A stretch of 64,000 nt of DNA from Aphrocallistes beatrix (lineage: Eukaryota; Porifera; Hexactinellida; Sceptrulophora; Aphrocallistidae), in NCBI GenBank assembly GCA_963281255.1, contig OY725491.1:4886857-4950856 (forward strand), in the 5' to 3' direction. A program made the position numbers and the translations under genes. A model generated the notes under the pieces. The model had not been told where the DNA came from. It ran no database searches and saw only the letters and a list, made by a program, of their open reading frames with translations. The first letter of the stretch is position 1; every line of letters begins with the position of its first letter. Shown in pieces: positions 20,709 through 30,929 of this stretch.

Positions 20709-21547
20709 TGTTGCGTGAGATTTTGAGGCACTGTAATATTTTGAGGCATTCTATATACGGACCAAGGATGTACATGAACCGTGAGATTTTGAGACACCGT
20801 AATATTTTGAGGCAGTGAAAAATCATGTTCTATGATTATTCATGCTTTGACATGACAATATCGATTTTATTATAATGCTTTAAAGGTGTGGAATGATTGT
20901 GCAGTGATATTGTCATTCGTAACCTTTTTGATGCTGTAGTCACTTATACTACATTGAAGTTGACGTTAACTAGAGATAACTTATTGGTGTATTTATTTGT
21001 GGTGATGATATCATCACGAATAATGTAGAATAACGCATTTTATGTCAATCCGATTCATTCGATCACGAATACAATTCCTATTTGGCGCAGTGTAAGAATG
21101 AATATTCATACTTTCCGCAAATTCCTATTTGGTGTGGAACATATACATATTCAAATCAATTTTATAGTTTAATTACGGGGAAACGGTAAGAAATGAGACA
21201 TTGCATTGAAATACCATTTTTTGTACTAAAATGAAATCAAAATTTGTATAATTCTGCCCCATTTTTGTGTCGAAAATTTTCCCTATTAATTTGTACATTG
21301 ATAGAGAAACTGTATAGCATTTTATCACTAACGAGTTATAAATCGTCATTTTGTACGTCATGCCTCAGAATATTACGATGCAATTAGCAGTCCTGATATC
21401 GTCATTATTTCTATGAATAATCATAGAACATGATTTTTCACTGCCTCAAAATATTACGGTGTCTCAAAATCTCACGGTTCATGTACATCCTTGGTCCGTA
21501 TATAGAATGCCTCAAAATATTACAGTGCCTCAAAATCTCACGCAACA
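20709..21547. mobile_element. foldback element with 135-bp arms and 4-bp target duplication
   Basis: The left arm (from TGTTGCGTGAGATTTTGAGG) and right arm (ending CTCACGCAACA) are, by eye, identical reverse complements for about 135 bp, over 20709-20843 and 21413-21547. GGAC flanks both ends (20705-20708, 21548-21551). The core has no transposase. TGTTG...ACA termini plus a 4-bp duplication are the pattern described for Ginger DNA transposons. A second member is at 49120-49707. Confidence 0.85.
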
Positions 21548-21551
21548 GGAC

Positions 21552-22340
21552 TATATAAATACAAAAATACTACCTGATAACTGAAACATAGAGATGAAAT
21601 ACACATATCCAACACATAACTACATTAGATTTAGTAAATAATAATGCTTAGAATGAAAGTTATATTGATGTTCGAATTATCTCGGATTGACTTATATGAA
21701 ATCCTTCATACAATTTCAATGAACATAAAAATTTTTGTTACAATTTGAAAAGTTATATTAAAGTTATATTTGGAATGGAATTCTTGCGAGAGTTTCAAGG
21801 GAAATCAAATTTGTTCGAACTAACGTTTGTCGACTGTAAGCACATTTGACATAACTACTACAACAGGAATTCACTCCTCACATTATTCATTAACAATCAG
21901 TGCTAGTATTTGCTAAAGTATTTATGGTTCTGCACAGGCATTTTGGAGGAAAAGAAAGAATATTTACGTAAGACTTTACAAACTGTTTCGCACTCTGTTT
22001 TACTTGAAAATAAACTATTCTTACAGTCAGCATTTTGAGTTAATTATACAGCTACAGATAAACAACTACTAGCTCTATGAACAAGAGTACTGTGATTACA
22101 AATTTTGCCACTGACAATTTTTTGATTGAGACAAACATTTCTATGTTGTTTGTCTGATTCTAAACCTAATATCCTCAAGAGACAACATGTTTGCGACTTG
22201 ATGAACTTTAGCCTGTTCACTTTTTCCAATTGTAAACTATCACTTCGTACTGTCAGTCCTTTAATTGGGCTTAGACATAACACAACTTCGTGCATTATAA
22301 ATAGAAAGTAACTCTTTAAATCATTGCTTGCTTCATATAC
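21552..22340. other. 5' flank of ISG12-like copy 2, no gene called
   Basis: Overlapping short frames on both strands at 22044-22311 have no family features. No repeat recognised. Confidence 0.35.
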
Positions 22341-22613
22341 GTCGCTGGTGCAGTATTAGCTCCTCTTGCACTACCAGCAGCTGGATTTGGAGCAGCAGGA
22401 GTCACTGCAGGAAGCATAGCAGCTTCCATCCAGACTCCTTTAACAGCTGCTGGATCTTGGTTCGCTTTCTTTCAAAGCGCTGGAGCTACTGGAGCAGCAG
22501 TTGGCGCCAGAGTTAAAGTTGCTGGAGCTGGAGCTGGAGTTGGAGCTGCAGGCAGTTATCTTTTTAGTTCTGCATGTCCATGGGATAGTATTGTGTCTTC
22601 ATACGTGTTTTAG
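22341..22613 (+). pseudogene. ISG12/IFI27-like copy 2, start missing
   Basis: Ninety codons open to TAG: VAGAVLAPLALPAAGFGAAG, then VTAGSIAASIQ and a Gly/Ala-rich segment, ending SIVSSYVF. It keeps the consensus glycine (TAGSIAA) that copy 1 has changed to Arg. An in-frame TAA sits 24 bases upstream with no ATG between, so either the 5' end is truncated or the start codon is on an unrecognised upstream exon (no good acceptor is visible). The 3' flank matches that of copy 1. Confidence 0.6.
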
Positions 22614-22836
22614 CTTTGCTATAAAGCTACTTATAAAGTGTGACATTGCTCTAGATACATTTATTAAAATGTAGCAAACATTTGCATAATACTTTTGTTG
22701 TTTCATGATATTACCTGTACTTAATAGTCGCTAGTTCTTTCGTTTTCAACTTCTTCTAACTATATGTGTGTGTGCAACAAACTTGTTAAAAAGTTTTTCA
22801 TTACTACACGACTCAATCTTGTTTGAAATATGATTA
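22614..22836. other. duplicated 3' region of ISG12-like copy 2
   Basis: Parallels 10400-10540, including ATACATTTATT and TTCTTTCGTTTTC...CTTCTTCTAA. Confidence 0.5.
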
Positions 22837-23585
22837 CATAGGCGTAGGAGTAGGTGCGGCAGGTCCGGCTTTGGCCGAACCACTTTTTTGGGCAAGGATC
22901 AGATGGTCCGGCTTTTGGCGGGACTTCTTTTTTAGCCGGTCCGGCGGGTCCGGTTTTTGGCCGGACCATGAATTTTCCTATCTGCTGACTTATAAGTTTG
23001 TGCTATTGTATTCCAATGTATGTATATCTTTTGTCTGACCTTATTTATCAAGTTTGCTAGCTGAATTATATCTCTCAATGGCATCGCCTTTACCTAAAGA
23101 GCCCCATCATCCAAAAACTTTTATTTTCCCAAAACGCTCTTTTGGGTTGACTAATGTTGTGCAAAGAGCATTCAATGTAAAGTGGTTTGAGCAGTGGAAG
23201 TGGCTCCATTACGACGAATCCACAGACGCTGCTTTTTGCCATGTCTGTTCCAAAGCTTTGGAAGAAGGAAAATTGAAGGCCGGGCTCTAAAGAGATGGCA
23301 GTTCAAAGGATTATTGTTTATCCCAACAGTATACCTGACGTTGGAGAATTAGTGTCCAGTATCCATGCTCAGAATAAAGTTTTTGTACATATTTTTTGTA
23401 CATTTTCAAGTCAAGACATGTAACTTAGTATTTATATAATCAATAATGTGATTATTTCTCTAATATTATTGATTTTATTTTTATTGGACAAATGATATAG
23501 CAAAATTCCGAGTCCAACTCATGGTTTACATGTTTTTAGCCGGACCACTTTTTGAGTCAGTGGCCGACTCAGTGCTACGCCACTG
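22837..23585 (+). mobile_element. internally deleted hAT element with zinc-finger exon
   Basis: Left end CATAGGCGTAGGAG and right end GTGCTACGCCACTG match hAT-type termini (CAGTGGCGTAGC read inward from the right). Subterminal CCGGACCACTTTTT-like blocks are inverted at both ends. No matching 8-bp target duplication was found. Contains only the N-terminal part of a transposase. Confidence 0.7.
23078..23290 (+). pseudogene. TTF-type zinc finger of a hAT transposase (ZMYM1-like)
   Basis: From the ATG at 23078: MASPLPKEPHHPKTFIFPKR, then KWFEQWKWLHYDESTDAAFC and HVCSKALEEGKL before a stop. WLHYDESTDAAFCHVC is the hallmark of TTF-type zinc fingers at the N-terminus of hAT transposases annotated as zinc-finger MYM-type protein 1-like. 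The remainder of the protein is absent, so it is a deletion derivative. Confidence 0.75.
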
Positions 23586-24134
23586 GGTTAGTAGTACCGT
23601 AGTCTCAAAAGTGCGAAAATAGGATCATATTATTCATATTGATATACGGTCATTATTATTAGGCAAACATATTTTACTTTACCTTGCCCAATCAGATTTA
23701 AGTTCAGAAAATAAGTATAAATTGTTTATTTTATATTCATTAAGGTCTCATTCACTATTAGCTAATAGTTCAAAGCCAATTCGACACTGCACCAAAAAGG
23801 GTCCCACATTGAGCACGTATGGAAATAATTCTTAGTTATTCAAACTGTTCGTTTCATTGGTTTTCATAAATGACAAATGTTTTCTTTTTAAATGCGACTA
23901 AAATCATCCAAATTATACCAAACACAAGTGAAATGAGACCAAATTAGTTTCATAGGATTTATGAAATGCCCTGAAAGGGAAATATCGAAAAGGTATCTCA
24001 GTCTGTCTCCATCTTCTCTTTGTATAGGCTAGTTCAGTGAAACCAATTGAAATGGGTGATCACTGTGTGAGACTATACTCACTTGGTATGGTGGCATATT
24101 TAAGAGTTGTTAGGGTGGTTACAGGATGAGAAAG
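23586..24134. other. intergenic, nothing recognised
   Basis: AT-rich; no gene or clear repeat. Confidence 0.4.
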
Positions 24135-24391
24135 CAGGCTTCTCAACTCTCATGATCTCATCATGTGTCACACGATTTCAGGAAAAAGTCACGATCTCAC
24201 GACAGACCCCAAGTCTCACGATTTGTCTCAAAAATATCACGACGCTTCTATCAAATCTCAGATTTGCCAACTCTCTTAGGTTGAGAGCCATGATCTGATC
24301 TGATACGATTGTGTCTTACCAAGAATCTTTACTATATAATGCATCAAGACAGAATTATGAGATTTATCAAATCTCACGATTTCGAGTCCTG
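24135..24391. mobile_element. TCTCACGAT-rich MITE, copy 1
   Basis: Ends CAGGCTTCTCAACTCTCA and CTCACGATTTCGAGTCCTG. The 8-mer TGAGAAAG lies immediately outside the left end (24127-24134) and again at 24390-24397, overlapping the right terminus by two bases. The inside is repeats of TCTCACGATTT and its complement. A related copy, inverted, is at 53482-53688. The 8-bp duplication suggests hAT. Confidence 0.7.
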
Positions 24392-24601
24392 AGAAAGATG
24401 CAGGCAGACTGAGATAATTGATTAATATTGTTCTTAAGTACAGCTGTCTCGATAGACACGAGTCTATCACGTCATTGTCAGTTATGTCCTAGATCAGGAA
24501 ACAATTTGAAAAGGAAAAGGACAAATTTAATGATCTATCATTAGAAAAAATATAAGAATCCGAAGAGTAACTTACGAGAACAAAATATAACAACAAATTG
24601 C

Positions 24602-25826
24602 TTAAAATAGTTGTAGAGAATAGTTAGGATTCTCAGACAAAACAAACAAAATTCCTGATTTAGAAATGGCAATACCATATGGATGAGTTAATTCTCCTTT
24701 TCCTTTCCCTTTCCTTCCAATGGTGTGTAGTAGCTCCCCGGAGTTAGAGAGTATCTTGATCACATGGTGTAAGCGGTCGCTAACGAGGATATTCTACTCA
24801 CAGTCCAGACAGAAGAGGAAGATCTATCTACCAAACATTCTTGTCCTTTTCCCTGAGACACGCAGGAAGTAAGGAGGTCTCCACTTCTGGAGAAGAAGTG
24901 GATGCAGTTAGGACTCCAGTCTAGTACCACCACTTTATCTGTCGTTAGTTTTACGTCTTTAGGGTGAAATAGCGATCCTTGTCCGATAGTATACTTGTAG
25001 TGTAGGAGGTTAGAGAACACGGATACCCTGTTGTTAAATTGGTCAGCTACAAACACGTCTCTATTCCAGTCCACACTTAATCCCAGTGGATAAGACAGCT
25101 GTCCTTCATTACTCCCCTCACCACCAGCTCTGTTAAGTAGTTGGTGGCTGTTCTTACTGAACTGGAATAGCGTGTGACTACTACAATCTGTTACGAAGAT
25201 GTAATCTTCACTGACTGATATACCCGAAGGAGTGGATAGTACTTCCTTTCCAAGTGAGATAGGAACTCTCCTTGGAAGGACAGTACCTGTGCGCGTTGGT
25301 TGTATGTATCCGCTATATACACATTCTCATTAACTTCATCTAGTGACAGTCCACGGCCATCAAGCTCTTTCTCACCTTCCCCTTTCTTCCCAGCGGTTAG
25401 GATGGGTTGTTTCTTCTCAGAGTTTTCGGTGCTTTCAGCTGGACAACCTCCCCGAAGTGCTCTATCTGAGATTGAAGGAGGGAGAGGTTGGGACAGGAGA
25501 AGGAGAGGTTGGGGAGTGGGGTGGAAACACACAGCTTTTGCTTTGCTTCTTGGAACACGGAGACTGCTTGTTCTTGTACGGGGAGGTTAATGTTACTCTT
25601 CATACTCATTTGCTTCTGAGTTTTTTCTAACTCTTCAATCGCAGCCACACGAGCGGTTTCTTTATTGTGGAAATCATCTGAGTTGTGCCACTTCTTGACA
25701 GAGAGTGTCCCTCTTCTTGATCAGCTGCTCAATCAGGACATTGAAGGTTTGTTCGGTTAGGGCAGCGATGCGATCGAAATGCTCGATTGTGTCGTAAGGG
25801 GCGACATCTTGAATATTAGTTGCCAT
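24602..25826 (-). pseudogene. coiled-coil/NHL-repeat gene, copy 3, frameshifted
   Basis: Full-length homologue of copies 1 and 2 from ATG (25826) to the stop position (24602-24604), but split over several frames. A two-base loss at about 25678 breaks the coiled coil (copies 1 and 2 read CATCTCGGAG). There are breaks near 25430 (after the linker) and 25250 (after FLSHL) and another near 24815 in blade 5. Intact stretches such as DVKLTTDKVVVLDWSPNC are still close to the paralogues, so inactivation is fairly recent. The flanks on both sides match copy 2, so it was made by segmental duplication, not retroposition. Confidence 0.9.
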
Positions 25827-26044
25827 TGATTGGATTTAAGCGAGTTTGTGTCGAATAGAAATATAATACTTTAACTAAGAAATAATATGTATTATATATG
25901 TAACCGGAGAATGCCATACTCCCTCAATGGTTGATATGGAAACTACTGGAATAGTCAATTCACATAATATGTACAAGCGTGGTTGCTTGCTTCCTTTGCT
26001 GAATCTGCTCCAGAATGCCTATTATCGAATGTAATATACTTGAA

Positions 26045-29000
26045 TAATAATAATAATAATAATATACATTTATATAGCGCAGATTCCATATTAATATGTT
26101 CAAGTGCGCTGTACAATTCAATAAAAGTACGTGTGTGTTATGCATGTACGTATGTATGTGTATGTATGCTTGTAAGGTATGTATATGCATTGAAATTAAT
26201 TTAAGTGGATGTGTCGTGCGCGATACGAAAAAGATGAGTTTTCAAGAGTTTTTTGAAGAGAAGAAGTGAGGGGGCATTCCGAATGCTCGGAGGCAGAAGA
26301 TTCCACTCAACAGGCGCAGCTAAAGTGAATGCACGATCACCCAGAGTTTGGGAAGAGATTTGATAGTAGGATGCTCAAGGAGGATGGCGTTGGATGATCG
26401 TAGAGTACGATTGGATGACTTAACCTGTATGAGCTGGATGATATAGTCCGGAGCAAGAGAATGGATGGCTTTGTAAGTTATGAGGAGGATTTTGAAGAGG
26501 ATACGATGTTTAACAGGCAGCCAGTGGAGGTTAATAAGAAGAGATGACGAAAAGGTACGAGAAACATTGTAGATAAGCCTGGCTGCACTGTTCTGGACTC
26601 GCTGGAGTCGAGCTAAGAGGGATGAGGGGCAACCATACAAGAGACTGTTAAAATAATCAAGACGAGATGTGATAAGAGAATTAACAAGAGTTTCACAGAC
26701 TTCCCTAGAGAGATACTTTCTAATACGCCGGATGTTATAGATGTAGTAGAAGCAGGAGGAGGCAACTTTGCTGACCTGAGTAGACATTGAGAGGGTATAG
26801 TCGAGCCAAGTTCCAAGATTCCGTACTTCTTTGGGAGAAGAGATTCTCGACTCACCAACAGAGATGCTATCAGTTTGAACTTTAGATAGTTGTTGACGAG
26901 TCCCTATTATAAGGAACTCAGTCTTGGTGTCATTGATAAGCAACTTGTTGGTGAGGAGCCAGGAACGGATCGCGGAGATGCAAGATTGGATGGCGGAGAA
27001 AGCAGATTCTTCAGAAGAGATGGAACCGGGTTTAAAAGAAAGATAGACCTGAGTATCGTCGGCATAGCAGTGCATGTCGGGGAGGTGGGACCTAATGAGG
27101 TCGAATAGAGGACTAGTATAGAGACTAAAGAGAAGCGGACCAAGACAAGAACCCTGAGGAACTCGTGTTGGACCGGGATATTGGAAGAATTAGAACCCTT
27201 AATCGAGACGAATTGAGTCCTACCAGAGAGGTAAGATTCAAACCAAGACAGAGAAGAGCCGCAAATGCCGAAATGAGACTGGAGACGATTGAGTAAGATG
27301 GTATGGTCGACGGTGTCGAAGGCTGAGCTAAGATCAAGAAGAACCAGAAGGGATACGTGTTGGCGATTCATGCTGAGGAGGATGTCGTTTGTGACCTTCA
27401 GGAGTGCAGTCTCCGTACTGTGGTGTTTACGATAGGCAGACTGCGTCCCGGGGAAGAGATGATGTAATGTAAGATGATTCACCACCTGGATGGAAGCGGC
27501 CCTCTCAGTGATCTTAGAAATGAAAGAAAGATTGCTGATAGTTAGAGAAGATGGGATCAAGATTTGGTCTTTTAAGTTTGGGCAAGATGATGGCGCGCTT
27601 CCAGGGAGAAGGAAAATGACCAGTGGAGAGGGAACCATTTACGATTTTCGTAAGGATGGGCGCTAGGATGGGTAGAGATGATTTGACCAAGGATGCTGGG
27701 ATAGGATCGAGGATGCAAGATTTATTAGGAGCAGAGGAGACAAGGGAAACAATTTCTTCCTCAGATAATTCTTTGAATTGGTGGAAAGTATGTTGGAATT
27801 CGATGTTTGAATTATCTGAGGGGGTAATGGAAGACGACGATGCACTTGAATCAATGGTGGAACACATGTTATCTACCTTAAGAACAAAGAAGTTGGCGAG
27901 TTCCTGAGAAAGAGCAGCCTTATCAGCATGAGGTGGTAGGACCTGTTGCTGGCGTAAGCCGAGAAGTGAGTTAGCCTTACGGAAGAGTGAGCGCTGGTCA
28001 TGACAGGACTGACTGATCCAATCAGAATTGAAACTGCGTTCCCTGTTCATCAGGTCAGTCACCAGATTCCTCTGATGCTTGAATTCAGCCAAATGGTCAG
28101 GGTCATTAGACTGGCGCCACTTCCGTTCAGCTTTCCTTCTCGCTCGCTTGGCCTGCTTGATGCTACTGGTGAACCAAGGGACACGGGGACGGGTGACTAT
28201 GGTTTTGGATCGCGGAGGAGCGTGCTGATCATAGATATAGGATGCTGTTATATGATACAATAAGTTCCTCAAGATGATCAGGTGGGCTAGCACATAGATC
28301 AGAGGAAGCGAGATCAGCAAGAAAGATTGGGAGGTTGATGGACTTGGAACGATAGGTAACCTCCTGAGAGGAAAGAGAAGGTTTGGAAAGCGAGAGACTA
28401 CAAGAGATGGAGAAATGGTCAGAGAATAGATGGACAGGAGAGGGATCAGAGAGGATGATGTTGTCTGCAGAACGGGATATTATTAGATCGAGAATGTGAC
28501 CCTTCTCATGAGTTGGCTGATTCACATGCTGGATCAAAGATAGAGAACGCAGGAGCTCGGAGAACTGTAAAGACTCAGACGGGATGTCAACATGGATATT
28601 GAAGTCTCCAGTTATTATTAGGGGCTCCTTGCATAAGAGGATGGGTTCGAGGAGAGAAGAAAACTGATCAAGGAAGGTAGAAATAGAAATAGGATGATTC
28701 CTTGAGTAGGGAGGCCGATAAATTAGGATAATACGAAGGGAGTTTTCAGAAGAAGAGATAGTCCAATCCGAGAACTCAGATGATACTTCACCAGATGCAT
28801 TGCACTTCAGCGTGAAGGAATCACGACAGAGAAGTGCAGTGCCTCCACCCTGACGATGTGCAGACCTAGCACGATCAAGGAGTTGGTAACCGGATGGAGT
28901 GCATTCAGCTCTCACTGCCGCATCCCTTGACGTGAACCAGGTCTCAGTAACGGCAACAACGTCAGGATGGTGGTCAGATACATAGTCAAGAAAACGAGAG

Positions 29001-29130
29001 GATTTAGTCCTAAGATTCCTAGCATTGAGAAGATGGAAGGATATGAGATGAGGATGACCACTCGGGGGAGGAGGGGTATATGCCTATAGTGAGGAATGGT
29101 TGGTGGTTGTGGTGGAGTAGGAAGAGGAGA
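26045..29130 (-). mobile_element. CR1/L2-like non-LTR retrotransposon, degenerate
   Basis: The element ends at 26045-26110 in (TAA)n followed by ATACATTTATATAGCGCAGA, a 3' tail common among animal CR1/L2-type LINEs. Endonuclease-like coding sequence reaches about 29110. No ORF1 was seen. At the other side it adjoins a 65-bp fragment of NHL 3' sequence. Confidence 0.85.
26201..29110 (-). pseudogene. LINE ORF2: apurinic endonuclease plus reverse transcriptase
   Basis: Read from 29110 down: endonuclease (LLNARNLRTKSSRFLDY, VTETWF, GDFNIHVD, HILDLIISR, SDHFSI), linker, RT finger/palm (AFDTVDH within VLLDLSSAFDTVDHTI), catalytic YADDTQVY, thumb (TSRLDYFNSLLYGCP, NLHWLPVKHRI) and a C-terminal LGDRAFTLAAPVEWNLLP to the stop at 26201-26203. 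At least four frame changes (near 28270, 27580, 27070, 26330) split it. The sequence order and YADD box place it with CR1/L2/jockey-type elements. Confidence 0.9.
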
Positions 29131-29147
29131 ATTAGGATTCGGAAGTT

Positions 29148-29213
29148 AGATAAAACAAACAAAATTCCTGATTTAAAATTTTAATACCATATGGATAAGC
29201 TAATTCTCCTTCC
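29148..29213 (-). pseudogene. fragment of the 3' end of an NHL gene
   Basis: AAAACAAACAAAATTCCTGA-TTTA...ACCATATGGATAAGCTAATT matches 24639-24705 at the end of copy 3. It lies directly at the 5' side of the LINE, showing that a fourth NHL unit, or part of copy 3's sequence, was present here. Confidence 0.65.
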
Positions 29214-29385
29214 CATAAAGACGTCCCTGGTCGATGCTATACTATCAGTTTCCAGTGTATAATACATCTAAAATATACTCAAAAATTTGGCATTGAATAA
29301 CTTCTGTTGTTCTCTATGGATATATCCACATTGTTACTTAGTCAGCTGATCTATGATTGAGATATTCATTAATATCAAGGTTGAA

Positions 29386-29563
29386 ACCGCTTCAACCAAA
29401 TACCATTTTAACCGAATAATGGTCAGACCAAATATTCGGTTGACCAAATTATTTGGTTCTCAACCGAATACCAAATAATGATATTTGGTTACAAACCAAA
29501 TATCAATTATTTGCAAATAATATTTGGTTAAACCGAATAATCAACTATTCGGTTTCAACCCTG
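29386..29563. mobile_element. hAT-type MITE with perfect 8-bp target duplication
   Basis: 178 bp from CAAGGTTGAAACCG to CGGTTTCAACCCTG, flanked by ATTAATAT on both sides (29378-29385 and 29564-29571). The interior consists of alternating ACCGAATA and ATTTGGTT words, so the whole element can fold on itself. Confidence 0.92.
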
Positions 29564-29728
29564 ATTAATATTATTATGGAAGTATTGCTTGCATATCCAC
29601 TTTGTGTGGCTCTTCATCCTAGCTTGGACGAGTAGACACAGTCATTCATTAGTATACTTTGCACAAATAAACACCATTCAATCTACAGAAGCATACTCCA
29701 AAATTTATTTATACATCCTTCTTGTCAT

Positions 29729-30203
29729 TTAGTAATTACAGTCGAAGTCAGGTATTTTTACCCTGTTCTTTTTGTCTGTTTTTATTGTGTGTCGCCTAGG
29801 CGATGAAATATGAAAAACAACAACAACAGTTTGACTATATCCGTCAGAGATAGGAGTACGTACTTGTTCCAGTTTCTGTTCTATCTCTGCAAGGATGCGC
29901 TCATGTGTCTTTTGAAGTGAATTCTCTCTGAGATGTTTCTCTATATCTGCTCTTGCGGACAGAAGTTGCTGCTCGCTGCGTTCGCGCTCTGTCACTATAG
30001 CTGCCATTTTGTGTCTCTTCTCATGCGCGGATGTTAAGAGTGTCGCTCTTCTATGCTCCGCACACGCGACTACAGGAGGAGGAGGAGGAGGAGGAGGAGG
30101 AAGAGGAAAATCAGGCAGAGAATTCCCGAAATCTCTCTGTCTGATCCTCTCTACATAGCTGTGCTAGAAGTTCTTTTGTCTCACTAGGCAGTTTATCTGA
30201 CAT
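29729..30203 (-). CDS. possible first exon of a coiled-coil protein, unrecognised
   Basis: From an ATG at 30203 the frame reads MSDKLPSETKELLAQLCRED, then meets a TGA near 30112. A shift of frame there continues through a polyproline stretch (GGAGGAGG in the plus strand) into EKRHKMAAIVTERERSEQQ and EKHLRENSLQKTHERI, a strongly charged coiled coil. A good splice donor (CAA then GTACGT, exon edge 29864) lies within it, so downstream residues to 29729 may be intron. The apparent frameshift next to the GGA repeat may be slippage or an assembly error. No family recognised. Confidence 0.3.
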
Positions 30204-30929
30204 CTGAGAAAATGGAAATAACTGAAAGCATAGGCGTAGGAACACTTTTTTGTTTGGAGGGGCCATCCAACCAGCTGGTGGGTTTGGGGAGAGCTGTATG
30301 CCCCCAGTGGAGACATGGTCGTTCTAGAGAAGTTAATTCCGAGGAAACTCCCTCCAAATTATTCTCATTCAAAATAATACATTCACATATTAATGAAAGG
30401 TTAGGTCAAAAGAAGAAAGACCCATCGTTATGAGGGAAACATAAAACATCTAAGCTTCCCTTATTCAGAAAGAAGTTTTAATTATTTTAAAAAAAAATAA
30501 AAATCACAAGATAAGAATGAGAAAATACCGAAAAGCAAACACAAATCTATTCAAATAATTCTCTCTTAAAATATACTCTCCTTTACATTAAATATTACTT
30601 ACTTAAAATAAATGCTTTCAGGATTCTATTCAGTTTCAATGTTTAAATTGATCATATATCGATCAATGCATAAATCCCTAATTACAATCTGTAAGCAAAC
30701 TTTCTTCAATAGTATTATAAAACAGAAGAGATATGTTTGACAATAAAAATACAACTCAATCCTAGAAGTAAATTGAAAGATGGTTCTTAACGATGATTCT
30801 ATTCGAACCCTTGAGAATTTTATAATACTATTTCTTGCAGTGTTTGTGTCTTTGCCATAGTTAATCTGGAATACTTACTTCATAAACACGATTAAGCAGT
30901 TTGTTCGATCATACCGTAGCTGTGTTAGA
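30204..30929. other. intergenic with a hAT-like terminal fragment
   Basis: CATAGGCGTAGGAACAC at about 30230 resembles the left ends at 22837 and 49286; no partner end was found. The rest is AT-rich upstream DNA of the membrane-protein copy. Confidence 0.35.

Noticed and set aside
22044..22311. Opposed short frames upstream of ISG12-like copy 2
   Set aside because: No family features and mutual overlap; probably chance.
25300..25630. Plus-strand frames over NHL copy 3
   Set aside because: Antisense shadows of the pseudogene; the same shadows occur over copies 1 and 2.
30790..30860. Second tRNA-like B box (GGGTTCGAATAG, minus strand)
   Set aside because: No A box at the right distance and no acceptor-stem pairing.
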